This document shows positions 1 through 8,104 of a stretch of DNA of 64,000 nucleotides, one piece after another. The notes under the pieces are model-generated. The model did no database searches. It saw nothing but the letters and a program-made list of their open reading frames with translations, and was not told the origin of the DNA. Source of the DNA: Bog-756 sp963745955 (GTDB lineage: Bacteria; Actinomycetota; Acidimicrobiia; Acidimicrobiales; RAAP-2); NCBI GenBank assembly GCA_963745955.1, contig CAVUZI010000011.1, positions 496,001 to 560,000 on the forward strand, in the 5' to 3' direction. Made by a program: the position numbers and the translations under genes. The stretch's first letter is position 1; every line of letters begins with the position of its first letter.

Positions 1-2
1 TG

Positions 3-335
3 GACCAGACCGGGGACCCCACCGGCACCGGCACCGGCGGGGTCGGCTACACCGTGCAGGGCGAGGTCCCGGCCACCGCGAATCCCCAGTACCCGCTCGG
101 AGCACTGGCCATGGCGAAGACGTCGTCGGCACCGAACGGGACGTCGAGCAACCAGTTCTTCATCGTGGCCGGCAGCGAGGGCGAGTCGCTGCCGGCCGAC
201 TATGCGCTGTTCGGGCAGGTCACATCCGGGCAGGACGTGGTGGATCGGATCAACGCCGACGGCGATGCCAGCGACGACGGCACGCCGCCCAAAGTCATCC
301 ATCGCATGCTCTCGGTGACCGTCACCTCGTCCTAG
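3..335 (+). CDS. Peptidyl-prolyl cis-trans isomerase, cyclophilin type (5' truncated)
   Basis: The reading frame is open from the window edge and ends at the TAG before position 336, so the N-terminal half is missing. The visible part contains the cyclophilin C-terminal half: a G-rich loop, LAMAKT, the conserved SSNQFFIV stretch and an YALFGQV motif followed by DVVDRI. This family catalyses proline cis/trans isomerisation in protein folding. A second cyclophilin follows 64 bases downstream on the same strand, so the two are probably a tandem duplication in one operon. No signal peptide can be judged because the start is outside the window. Confidence 0.9.
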   Translation, partial: DQTGDPTGTGTGGVGYTVQGEVPATANPQYPLGALAMAKTSSAPNGTSSNQFFIVAGSEGESLPADYALFGQVTSGQDVVDRINADGDASDDGTPPKVIHRMLSVTVTSS

Positions 336-399
336 ATCCGCCGGCACCGCCCGGCGCCGACAACATCCCAGCCCACCCACGACCCGAGGAGAAGGTGCC

Positions 400-954
<555 letters not shown>

Positions 955-960
955 CGGGCT

Positions 961-1653
961 TCAGGCCGGCAGCGCGCCCAGACCTGCGTCGGCGCGGGCA
1001 CCGTCGAGGAAGACGGCCACCTCACCGACCCCGGCGGAACGCCAGCGACCCCCGGGCTCGCGGATCAGGGCGGTCCGTTCGGGGATGCCCGCCACCGGTG
1101 TGCCGACGGGCGCCAGCTGCACCGACCGGTGGAGTTTCTCGCCGTGCTCGTCCTCATGGGCGTCGCCGAAGTGGGGAACCACCGCCAGGCCGCTCAACAG
1201 GCCGAGCCCGATGGTCAGTCCGCCGCCCCGGGCGTCGACCATCGGATCGGTGAGGGCCATCGCCGCCCCCGAAGAGCCGACCACGACGGCACCATCCCGC
1301 CAGGCCAGGAGGAGTGCTTCCCACAGCTTCGAGTTCTTCAGCACACTCCGGAGATGCATGGGCGAGCTGCCGCTCAGGTAGATCAAACGGGCGCTCCTCA
1401 TCACCGCGGCCGCGCCGCTGTCTTCGGCATCGGCCCGGGACAGGACCATCAATCCCTCGACCCGGCCCCCGAGGGGCGCGAACCACTCGCCGGCCTCCAC
1501 CACCAGGCGTTCGGGATGCTCGTAGGCCGCAGCGGTGGGAAGCACCAGCACCTCATCCGATCCGGAGGCGGCCAGGAACTCGGCGTCGAACGAACACCCG
1601 GCGCGCCATTCGCCGCCGCCGACCAGAGCCAGGATCCCTCGGGTGTCGTCCAT
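961..1653 (-). CDS. Peptidase S51-like / type 1 glutamine amidotransferase-like protein
   Basis: A 230-residue protein starting at the ATG whose first base is 1653 (MDDTRGILALVGGGEW). It begins with the strand-GGGEW motif seen in cyanophycinase and dipeptidase E relatives. It then shows a SGSSPMHL turn and a GSSGAAMAL segment at the position of the family's G-x-S-A-G-A nucleophile elbow, and a VVPHFG segment. The fold assignment to the S51/GATase1-like group is reasonable; the substrate is unknown. It is convergent with the cyclophilin pair and divergent from the 3-hydroxybutyryl-CoA dehydrogenase. A much longer frame runs upstream on this strand, but it is antisense to real genes, so the short start is preferred. 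Confidence 0.75.
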   Translation of the reverse strand: MDDTRGILALVGGGEWRAGCSFDAEFLAASGSDEVLVLPTAAAYEHPERLVVEAGEWFAPLGGRVEGLMVLSRADAEDSGAAAVMRSARLIYLSGSSPMHLRSVLKNSKLWEALLLAWRDGAVVVGSSGAAMALTDPMVDARGGGLTIGLGLLSGLAVVPHFGDAHEDEHGEKLHRSVQLAPVGTPVAGIPERTALIREPGGRWRSAGVGEVAVFLDGARADAGLGALPA

Positions 1654-1839
1654 TGGTGCAACTGTAGAGGTCGGGATCGGAGTGCCGCGGACCGGTCGCG
1701 GCCCTCGACGGCCCGGCGGCCCACCCCCTGTCCGGCGTCGGCCCACCGCATCGCACACCTCGGGGGTCGGGGACGGCGGATCCGGAAGGATTCCCGGGCC
1801 GGGGGACGCGCCGCGGCCACAGCAGTAGCATCCTCCCCC

Positions 1840-2694
1840 ATGTCCATAACCAGCGTGGGAATTGTCGGTTCGGGGATCATGGGATCGGGCATCGCCGAGA
1901 CGGCTGCCGTCAACGGGTTCGAGGTGGTGCTCCGGTCGCGCAGCCAATCCACGGCCGATGCCACCATCGCTGCGCTCGAGAAATCGCTCAACCGCCAGGT
2001 CGACAAGGGCAAGTTGACCGCAGGCGACCGCGACGACGCGCTGGGGCGGGTGACCGGCACCTCCGACCTGGCCGCCCTCCGTGACGCCGATCTGGTCATC
2101 GAGTCGGTGGTCGAGGACTTGGCTGTCAAGAAGGAGCTCTTCAACGAGCTGGACCGGATCACCTCTGACAGCACGATCCTGGCCACCAACACCTCCACGC
2201 TCCCGGTGATCGAGCTGGCCATGCAGACGGGCCGGCCCGACAAGGTCTGCGGCGTCCACTTCTTCAACCCGGCTCCGATGATGGCCCTGGTGGAGCTGGT
2301 CCGGCCGCTGACCGCGTCGGACGAGACCCTGGCCTCGGCCCGGCAGTTCGCCGAGGCTTGCGGAAAGACCCCGGTCGAGGTCAAGGACCAGGCCGGCTTC
2401 ATCGTCAACGCCCTGCTCTTCCCCTACCTCAACAACGCGGTGAGGCTCTACGAGCAAGGGGTGGCATCGATCGCCGACATCGACACGGCCATGAAGGGAG
2501 GGTGCGGATTTCCGATGGGCCCGTTCGCCCTGCTGGACCTGGTCGGACTCGACACCTCGTTGGCCATCCTGGACGCCCTGTACGACGAATTCCGCGACCC
2601 GAACTACGCGGCGATGCCCCTCCTGCGCCGGATGGTGGCCGCCGAGCAGCTGGGTCGCAAGTCGGGCCAGGGCTTTCTCGACTATCGGAAGTAG
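1840..2694 (+). CDS. 3-hydroxybutyryl-CoA dehydrogenase
   Basis: A 284-residue NAD(P)-dependent 3-hydroxyacyl-CoA dehydrogenase. The N-terminus carries the Rossmann motif GIVGSGIMGSGIAETAA. The catalytic-site region GVHFFNPAPMM follows, then the C-terminal helical dimerisation domain (NALLFPYLNNAVRLYE, GCGFPMGPFALLDLVG). The start was placed at the ATG that puts the Rossmann strand within 15 residues of the N-terminus; the frame is open further upstream but that part has no homology. The enzyme interconverts acetoacetyl-CoA and (S)-3-hydroxybutyryl-CoA. With the nearby thiolase, reductase-carboxylase and mutase it fits the acetyl-CoA-to-crotonyl-CoA segment of the ethylmalonyl-CoA pathway, or butyrate/PHB-type metabolism. 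Confidence 0.92.
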   Translation: MSITSVGIVGSGIMGSGIAETAAVNGFEVVLRSRSQSTADATIAALEKSLNRQVDKGKLTAGDRDDALGRVTGTSDLAALRDADLVIESVVEDLAVKKELFNELDRITSDSTILATNTSTLPVIELAMQTGRPDKVCGVHFFNPAPMMALVELVRPLTASDETLASARQFAEACGKTPVEVKDQAGFIVNALLFPYLNNAVRLYEQGVASIADIDTAMKGGCGFPMGPFALLDLVGLDTSLAILDALYDEFRDPNYAAMPLLRRMVAAEQLGRKSGQGFLDYRK

Positions 2695-2778
2695 CCTGGA
2701 TCGCCTGGGCGGCCGACCCAAACGAGAGCGTGTTCTAGTGCATTTTTCCGGACGGCGATCCGGCGCAACAATGGGGAG

Positions 2779-4839
2779 ATGAGCGACGTGGAACCAGAGG
2801 AAGGGCGGGCGGACCTGACCGGAGGGCCGGCGACCTCGACCGCCCCACGTGACCATCCGTGGGTGATGCGCACCTACTCGGGCCATTCGACGGCCAAGGC
2901 GTCGAACGAGCTCTACCGGACCAATCTGGCCAAAGGGCAGACAGGCCTCTCGATCGCGTTCGACCTCCCCACCCAGATCGGCTACGACCCCGACGCCCCA
3001 CAGGCCACGGGCGAGGTGGGCAAGGTCGGTGTCCCCGTCGCCCACCTGGGGCACATGGCCCAGCTGCTGGACGGGATCCCCGTCGACTCGATGAACACGT
3101 CGATGACCATCAACGCCACCGCGGCCTGGCTGCTCGGCCTCTACATCGCCAACGCCGAGGACCACGGCGTGGACCCGGCCGTGCTGTCGGGAACCACCCA
3201 GAACGACATCGTCAAGGAATACCTGTCCCGGGGGACCTACATCTTCCCCCCGCTGCCCAGCCTGCGACTGACCGTCGACACCATCGCCTACACGGTGCGT
3301 CACGTTCCCAAGTGGAACCCGATCAACGTCTGCAGCTATCACCTCCAAGAGGCCGGCGCCACCCCGTCCCAGGAGGTCGCCTACGCGCTGGCCACCGCCA
3401 TCGGGGTCCTCGACGCGGTCCGCGATTCCGGGCAGATCCCCGACGAGGAGTTCCCCTCCGTGGTCGGCCGCATCTCCTTTTTCGTCAACGCCGGGGTCCG
3501 CTTCGTCGAGGAGACCTGCAAGATGCGGGCCTTCACCGGTCTGTGGGAGCGGGTGTGCACCGAGCGGTACGGGGTCACCGATCCCAAGCTCAGGAGGTTT
3601 CGCTACGGCGTGCAGGTGAACTCGCTCGGGCTGACCGAAGCTCAGCCCGAGAACAACGTGCCCCGTATCGTCCTCGAGTCCCTGGGTGTGACCCTGTCCA
3701 AGCGGGCCCGGGCCCGGGCCCTCCAGCTTCCGGCGTGGAACGAGGCACTCGGGCTTCCCCGCCCGTGGGACCAGCAATGGTCACTCCGCATCCAGCAGAT
3801 CCTCGCCTTCGAGTCGGATCTCCTCGAATACGGGGACATCTTCGACGGCTCGGTGGTCATCGAGAAGAAGACGGCCGAGGTGGCCGAGTCCTCGTGGGCC
3901 GAGCTCGAGAACGTGCTCGGGCTCGGAGGGGCGTTCGAGGCCATCGACGAGCTGAAGGCACGTCTGGTCGGGAGCCAAGCGGAGCGGATCCGGCGCATCG
4001 AGACCGGCGATCTGCAGGTGGTCGGGGTCAATTGCTTCACCGAGACGGCCGAATCGCCCCTCGAACCCGAGAGCACCGGGTCGGGGGCCGGCGGCCATCC
4101 CGGCGGTGGCTCGATCCTGAGAGTCGACCCGGCGGTCGAGTCCGAGCTGCGGGCCGACGTGGAGGCATGGCGATCGAGCCGGAGCGCGGCCCCGGTGCAG
4201 CAGGCCCTCGACGAGCTGAAGCGGGCGGCCCAGGGCTCCGACAACATCATGCCGGCCACCATCGCCCTGGCCCATGCCGGCGGCACCACCGGTGAATGGG
4301 CCCGTGCGCTCCGCGAGGTGTTCGGCGAGTACCGGGCCCCGACCGGCGTGAGCGGCGGGGTCGGACATCGAGGTGTCGAGTTCCGGGCCGTGCGTGAGCG
4401 CTCCCGGGCCATGGCCGAACGCGCCGGCAGCCCGCCCCGACTGCTGGTGGCCAAACCGGGACTCGACGGTCACTCCAACGGGGCCGAGCAGATCGCGGTG
4501 GCCGCCCGCGACGCCGGCTTCGAGGTCGTTTATCAGGGCATCCGCCTGTCGCCGGCAGAGATCGCGGCCGCCGCCCGGGACGAGGACGTGGACGTGGTGG
4601 GCATCTCCATCCTCTCGGGCAGCCATCTCGAGCTGGTTCCCGAAGTGGTCGACCGGCTGAGGGCGGCCGGGGTGGAGGCGCCGGTCGTGGTGGGCGGGAT
4701 CATCCCCCCGGAGGACGCCGAGATCCTCCTGGGCAAGGGGGTGGCCCGGGTCTACACGCCCAAGGATTTCGAGCTCGGGCCGATGATGGACGACATGCTT
4801 CGACTGGCCGAGGGGTACCGGGACAGTCTCGTCGCCTGA
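2779..4839 (+). CDS. ecm: MeaA-type B12-dependent acyl-CoA mutase (probable ethylmalonyl-CoA mutase)
   Basis: A 686-residue single-chain coenzyme B12 mutase. The substrate-binding barrel starts MRTYSGHSTAKASNELYR and continues with GLSIAFDLPTQIGYD, where canonical methylmalonyl-CoA mutases have ATHRGYD. SMNTSMTINATAAW, GTTQNDIVKEYLSRGTY and NSLGLTEAQPENN follow. All of these resemble MeaA/Ecm proteins more than methylmalonyl-CoA mutase. The C-terminal cobalamin domain has the DxHxxG motif in KPGLDGHSNGAEQIA and a VVGGIIPPED segment, so both domains are intact. Ecm converts (2R)-ethylmalonyl-CoA to methylsuccinyl-CoA. The presence of Ccr and an epimerase in the same cluster supports Ecm, although activity on methylmalonyl-CoA cannot be excluded. 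Confidence 0.9.
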   Translation: MSDVEPEEGRADLTGGPATSTAPRDHPWVMRTYSGHSTAKASNELYRTNLAKGQTGLSIAFDLPTQIGYDPDAPQATGEVGKVGVPVAHLGHMAQLLDGIPVDSMNTSMTINATAAWLLGLYIANAEDHGVDPAVLSGTTQNDIVKEYLSRGTYIFPPLPSLRLTVDTIAYTVRHVPKWNPINVCSYHLQEAGATPSQEVAYALATAIGVLDAVRDSGQIPDEEFPSVVGRISFFVNAGVRFVEETCKMRAFTGLWERVCTERYGVTDPKLRRFRYGVQVNSLGLTEAQPENNVPRIVLESLGVTLSKRARARALQLPAWNEALGLPRPWDQQWSLRIQQILAFESDLLEYGDIFDGSVVIEKKTAEVAESSWAELENVLGLGGAFEAIDELKARLVGSQAERIRRIETGDLQVVGVNCFTETAESPLEPESTGSGAGGHPGGGSILRVDPAVESELRADVEAWRSSRSAAPVQQALDELKRAAQGSDNIMPATIALAHAGGTTGEWARALREVFGEYRAPTGVSGGVGHRGVEFRAVRERSRAMAERAGSPPRLLVAKPGLDGHSNGAEQIAVAARDAGFEVVYQGIRLSPAEIAAAARDEDVDVVGISILSGSHLELVPEVVDRLRAAGVEAPVVVGGIIPPEDAEILLGKGVARVYTPKDFELGPMMDDMLRLAEGYRDSLVA

Positions 4840-4852
4840 ACGCCTCCCGTCC

Positions 4853-5086
4853 TCAGGCCCAGGGGCGTTGGCGGCGGGCGGAGGGCGGTCTCGACCACCA
4901 CCGACCGCTGAACCGCCAGGCCGGCGGTTTGTCAGGTTCCACCGACGCCACCAGGTGCCGGCGGGGCCAGGCCTGATCGGCGGCCGCAGCCAGGACGGCC
5001 AACACCACCGGATCCACCTCGGGCCGGACGGCGATGCCGGGTGCGGCGGTGGCCCCCGCTTCGTCGCCGCGGTCCACGACGGTCAC
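4853..5086 (-). CDS. Acyl-CoA carboxylase epsilon subunit
   Basis: A 77-residue protein starting at a GTG that overlaps the TGA of the upstream carboxyltransferase gene by 4 bases (GTGA), so the two are translationally coupled. It has the organisation of actinobacterial AccE/PccE subunits: a short polar N-terminus, a core helix (DPVVLAVLAAAADQAW) and a Trp/Arg-rich C-terminal tail (AWRFSGRWWSRP). In actinobacteria these subunits tether the biotin-carrying alpha subunit to the beta subunit. No alpha subunit gene is in the window. It is too divergent to give a substrate. Confidence 0.85.
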   Translation of the reverse strand: MTVVDRGDEAGATAAPGIAVRPEVDPVVLAVLAAAADQAWPRRHLVASVEPDKPPAWRFSGRWWSRPPSARRQRPWA

Positions 5087-6639
5087 AGCGGCATGTTCCC
5101 GTGCTTGCGCTTGGGAAGGTCCTCCCGCTTCGACACCAACAGGGCCAGGCTCCGGACCAGCACCCGCCGTGTCTCGGTCGGGTCGATGACGTCGTCGACA
5201 TAGCCGCGCTCGGCGGCGGCGTAGGGGTTGGCGTACCGCTCGGTGTACTCCTCCACCAGCTCCTTGCGGCGGCCGACGGGATCGACGGCTTCGGCCAGGT
5301 CCCGGCGGTAGACGATCTCGACGGCACCTTCGGGGCCCATCACGGCCAGCTCGGCCGACGGCCAGGCATAGGCCAGGTCCGCCCCGATGGACTTCGAGTT
5401 CATCACCACGTAGGCGCCGCCGTAGGCCTTGCGGGTGATGATCTGCACCCGGGGGACGGTCGACTCGCAGTAGGCGTAGAGCAGTTTGGCCCCGTGGCGG
5501 ATGATGCCCCCGTACTCCTGGTCGGTGCCGGGCATGAACCCGGGGACGTCGACGAACGTGATCAGGGGGACGTTGAAGGCGTCGCAGGTGCGCACGAACC
5601 GGGCACCCTTCTCCGATGCATCGATGTTGAGCACGCCGGCCAGCATCTGAGGTTGGTTCCCGACGATGCCGACCGACCGGCCGTCGATACGGGCGAAGCC
5701 GCACACGAGGTTCATGGCCCAGTGGTGGTTGACCTCGAAGAATTCCCCGTCATCGACCACCGCCTCGATCACCTTCTTCATGTCGTAGGGCTGATTGGGT
5801 GACGCCGGCATCAGATCCACCAGCTCGGGCGTGAGGCGGTCGGGGTCGTCCGTCGGCGCCATCAAGGGGGCCTCCTCCAGGTTGTTGGAGGGCAGGAAGC
5901 TCAGGAGGTAGCGCACGTCGTCGAGGCAGGATTTCTCGTCAGGAGCCACGAACGCAGCCACCCCGGACTTGGTGGCGTGGCTCATCGCCCCGCCGAGCTC
6001 CTCGAGGGTCACGTCCTCGCCGGTCACGGTCTTGACCACGTCGGGGCCGGTGATGAACATGTGGCTCGTCCCCTGCACCATGAAGATGAAGTCGGTCATG
6101 GCCGGGCTGTAGACCGCCCCTCCGGCGCACGGGCCGAGGATCACGCTGATCTGTGGGATCACCCCGGAGGCCTCTGCGTTCCGGTGGAAGATGCCCCCGT
6201 AGGCGTGCAGCGAGACGACGCCCTCTTGGATGCGGGCCCCGGCGCCGTCGTTGAGGCCGATCATCGGCACGCCGATGGACGAAGCCAGGTCCATCACCTT
6301 GTGGATCTTCTCGGCGAACACCTCGCCCAGCGCCCCGCCGAAGACGGTGAAGTCCTGGCTGAACACGCACACCCGCCGACCCTCGATGGTACCGAACCCG
6401 GTGATCACGCCGTCGGTGTAGGGGCGGTTCTCCTCCAGTCCCATGCCGTGGGCCCGGTGGCGGGCCAACATGTCCAGCTCCTGAAAGGACCCGTCGTCGA
6501 GGAGGTAGTCGATGCGCTCGCGAGCGGTCATCTTGCCCTTGGCGTGGTGCTTCTCCACCGCCCGCGGGGACCCGGCATTGCGGGCCTGCTGGCGGCGCTC
6601 GGCCAGCTCTTCGAGTCGTTGGGTCATCGGATGATCCAT
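5083..6639 (-). CDS. pccB: Acyl-CoA carboxylase carboxyltransferase (beta) subunit, propionyl-CoA type
   Basis: A 518-residue carboxyltransferase with both crotonase-like halves. The N-half has ARERIDYLLDDGSFQE and TVFGGALGEVFAEKI. The C-half has GFARIDGRSVGIVGNQPQ, FVDVPGFMPGTDQEYGGII and RKAYGGAYVVM. Length and motifs match propionyl/acetyl-CoA carboxylase beta chains of actinobacteria. It transfers CO2 from biotin to propionyl-CoA (or acetyl-CoA) to give methylmalonyl-CoA (or malonyl-CoA). It is coupled to the epsilon subunit. It faces the MeaA-type mutase convergently and has the epimerase further upstream on the same strand, consistent with entry of propionyl-CoA into the methylmalonyl-CoA branch. 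Confidence 0.93.
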   Translation of the reverse strand: MDHPMTQRLEELAERRQQARNAGSPRAVEKHHAKGKMTARERIDYLLDDGSFQELDMLARHRAHGMGLEENRPYTDGVITGFGTIEGRRVCVFSQDFTVFGGALGEVFAEKIHKVMDLASSIGVPMIGLNDGAGARIQEGVVSLHAYGGIFHRNAEASGVIPQISVILGPCAGGAVYSPAMTDFIFMVQGTSHMFITGPDVVKTVTGEDVTLEELGGAMSHATKSGVAAFVAPDEKSCLDDVRYLLSFLPSNNLEEAPLMAPTDDPDRLTPELVDLMPASPNQPYDMKKVIEAVVDDGEFFEVNHHWAMNLVCGFARIDGRSVGIVGNQPQMLAGVLNIDASEKGARFVRTCDAFNVPLITFVDVPGFMPGTDQEYGGIIRHGAKLLYAYCESTVPRVQIITRKAYGGAYVVMNSKSIGADLAYAWPSAELAVMGPEGAVEIVYRRDLAEAVDPVGRRKELVEEYTERYANPYAAAERGYVDDVIDPTETRRVLVRSLALLVSKREDLPKRKHGNMPL

Positions 6640-6691
6640 GGACAGTGAGGCTACCGGAACCGCACCGGGGGGCCCGATCGACAGGTCTCGC

Positions 6692-7669
6692 TCAGCCCGG
6701 CGTGTTGACCCAGTGGGGCCCGCACCACACGTAGGACACCGGGCTCCGGGAGCCGGCCGCCCCGTAGGCGGCCACGCTCCTCCCCCGGTACCGCTTCTCG
6801 AGCTCGGGATCGGGCGAGCCGACGAAGGAGAACCGGTCCGGAGACCGATTCCCGCCGTGGCCGTGCACCGGCCCGGAGGCCTCCCACCGCTCGATCCGGT
6901 ATACGGCGGCGATCACGTCGCCGGCCACGATGGCCGCCCACCGGGGTGAACGAAGCGAGTCGGGGTCGGTCCACCGCCGTCCGATCCGCCAATCGTGGCG
7001 GACCCGGTCGTAGGAGGTGTCGGCGCCGGCGGCGCCCACCCGCAGCAGCACCAGCTGGTGACCGCGTTTGATCTTGGCCCGCTTGGCCAGGAGGGAACCC
7101 ACCTCGACGGCGCTCCGGCGCTGACGGCCCAGCTCCGGGCGGCCCGGGAGCCCGAGCGCTTCGTGGGTGGCTGCCTCCACCAACAGGGCCTCGTCCGGGC
7201 TCAGCCCGTGGCGGAGGATGTCGATGCGAACCGTGCGGTCGCCGGACTCGATCTCACGGATGCGCTCGAGCATCGGATACTTGCCCGGCTCGTCCGTGCC
7301 GCTCCTGGCTGCGTGTAGGTGCCGGAAGCAACGATCGTTGCGCCCCCTTCCCACATAGAACGGGCGTCCGGTCCTCGGATCGATCAACAGATAGACGTAG
7401 GACCGCAGCCGGGCCGAGACCCCCGAGGAGAACCCGGCGCCGGCGTCAGCATGGATCGGAATCCCGGCTCGGTCGCCACCGTCGGTCGGAACCGGAGGCG
7501 ACAGCTCGGACGCCGATCCGCCCGGTCCGGGCGAGGGGGGTGCGGACGGGACGGTGGCGGGTGGACGGGCCCGGTCGCTCGGAACGGGGATGCTGGCCAC
7601 GCCGATGGGCGGCACTCCGGCGACCGGGGGTTCGTCAGGATGCCCCGACGGCGCCGTGGCGGTGTCCAT
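6692..7669 (-). CDS. GIY-YIG domain protein (LEM-3-like nuclease domain)
   Basis: A 325-residue protein with a roughly 105-residue Pro/Ala-rich, probably disordered N-terminus. A GIY-YIG domain follows: RSYVYLLIDPRTG, then FYVGRGRNDRCFRHL with the conserved Tyr, Gly and Arg, and EALLVEAATHEAL with the metal-binding Glu. The C-terminal third (RGRSVAAYGAAGSRSPVSYV) has no function I recognise. The VYLLIDP...FYVG(R/K)G...H pattern is that of LEM-3-type GIY-YIG domains. It sits between carboxylase and epimerase genes on the same strand, 11 bases downstream of the epimerase stop, so it may be co-transcribed with metabolic genes by accident of position. Confidence 0.72.
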   Translation of the reverse strand: MDTATAPSGHPDEPPVAGVPPIGVASIPVPSDRARPPATVPSAPPSPGPGGSASELSPPVPTDGGDRAGIPIHADAGAGFSSGVSARLRSYVYLLIDPRTGRPFYVGRGRNDRCFRHLHAARSGTDEPGKYPMLERIREIESGDRTVRIDILRHGLSPDEALLVEAATHEALGLPGRPELGRQRRSAVEVGSLLAKRAKIKRGHQLVLLRVGAAGADTSYDRVRHDWRIGRRWTDPDSLRSPRWAAIVAGDVIAAVYRIERWEASGPVHGHGGNRSPDRFSFVGSPDPELEKRYRGRSVAAYGAAGSRSPVSYVWCGPHWVNTPG

Positions 7670-7680
7670 CGACCGGACCG

Positions 7681-8091
7681 CTACTCCTGCACGAGCTCGA
7701 TGAGCGTGCCGAAGGCACCCTTGGGATGGACGAAGGCCACCGTTGTCCCTCGAGACCCGGGCCGCGGGACCTGGTCGATGGCCCGACCGCCGTGTTCGGT
7801 GACCGATCGGAGGGCTTCGGCACAGTCGGACACCCGGTAGCCGACGTGGTGGAGGCCCTCGCCCTTCTTCTTCAGGTACACGGCCACCGGCGAGTCCTCC
7901 CGGGTGGGGGTGAGGAGCTGGATATAGCTGTCGGCCACCTTCAACAGCGCCTCCTCGACGCCGTCGGAGTCGACCCGTTCGCGGTGGTCCACCGTGGCCC
8001 CGAAGGTCTCCGCGTAGTAGGCGATGGCCGCGTCGAGGTCGTTGACGGCGATGGCCACATGGTCGATCTCGGTGAGCAGGGGCGCCGTCAT
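7681..8091 (-). CDS. mce: Methylmalonyl-CoA/ethylmalonyl-CoA epimerase
   Basis: A 136-residue vicinal-oxygen-chelate protein starting at the ATG whose first base is 8091. Paired VOC motifs are visible: EIDHVAIAVNDLDAAIAYY with the first metal His, LLTPTREDSPVAVYL, GEGLHHVGYRV with the second metal His, and FVHPKGAFGTLIELV with the terminal metal Glu. These match methylmalonyl-CoA epimerases, which also epimerise ethylmalonyl-CoA. It lies 13 bases downstream of the crotonyl-CoA carboxylase/reductase on the same strand. This supports a role in converting the (2S)-product to the isomer used by the mutase. Confidence 0.93.
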   Translation of the reverse strand: MTAPLLTEIDHVAIAVNDLDAAIAYYAETFGATVDHRERVDSDGVEEALLKVADSYIQLLTPTREDSPVAVYLKKKGEGLHHVGYRVSDCAEALRSVTEHGGRAIDQVPRPGSRGTTVAFVHPKGAFGTLIELVQE

Positions 8092-8104
8092 CCCTCGTGC
8101 CTCC

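Noticed and set aside
2695..2778. Cobalamin riboswitch before the B12-dependent mutase
   Set aside because: The gap is only 84 bases and no B12-box-like sequence is visible.
961..3777. Very long open frame on the minus strand covering the hydroxybutyryl-CoA dehydrogenase and most of the mutase
   Set aside because: Its upstream two thirds is antisense to two well-supported genes and has His/Gly/Arg-rich translation. Only the last 230 residues (from 1653) look like a protein family.
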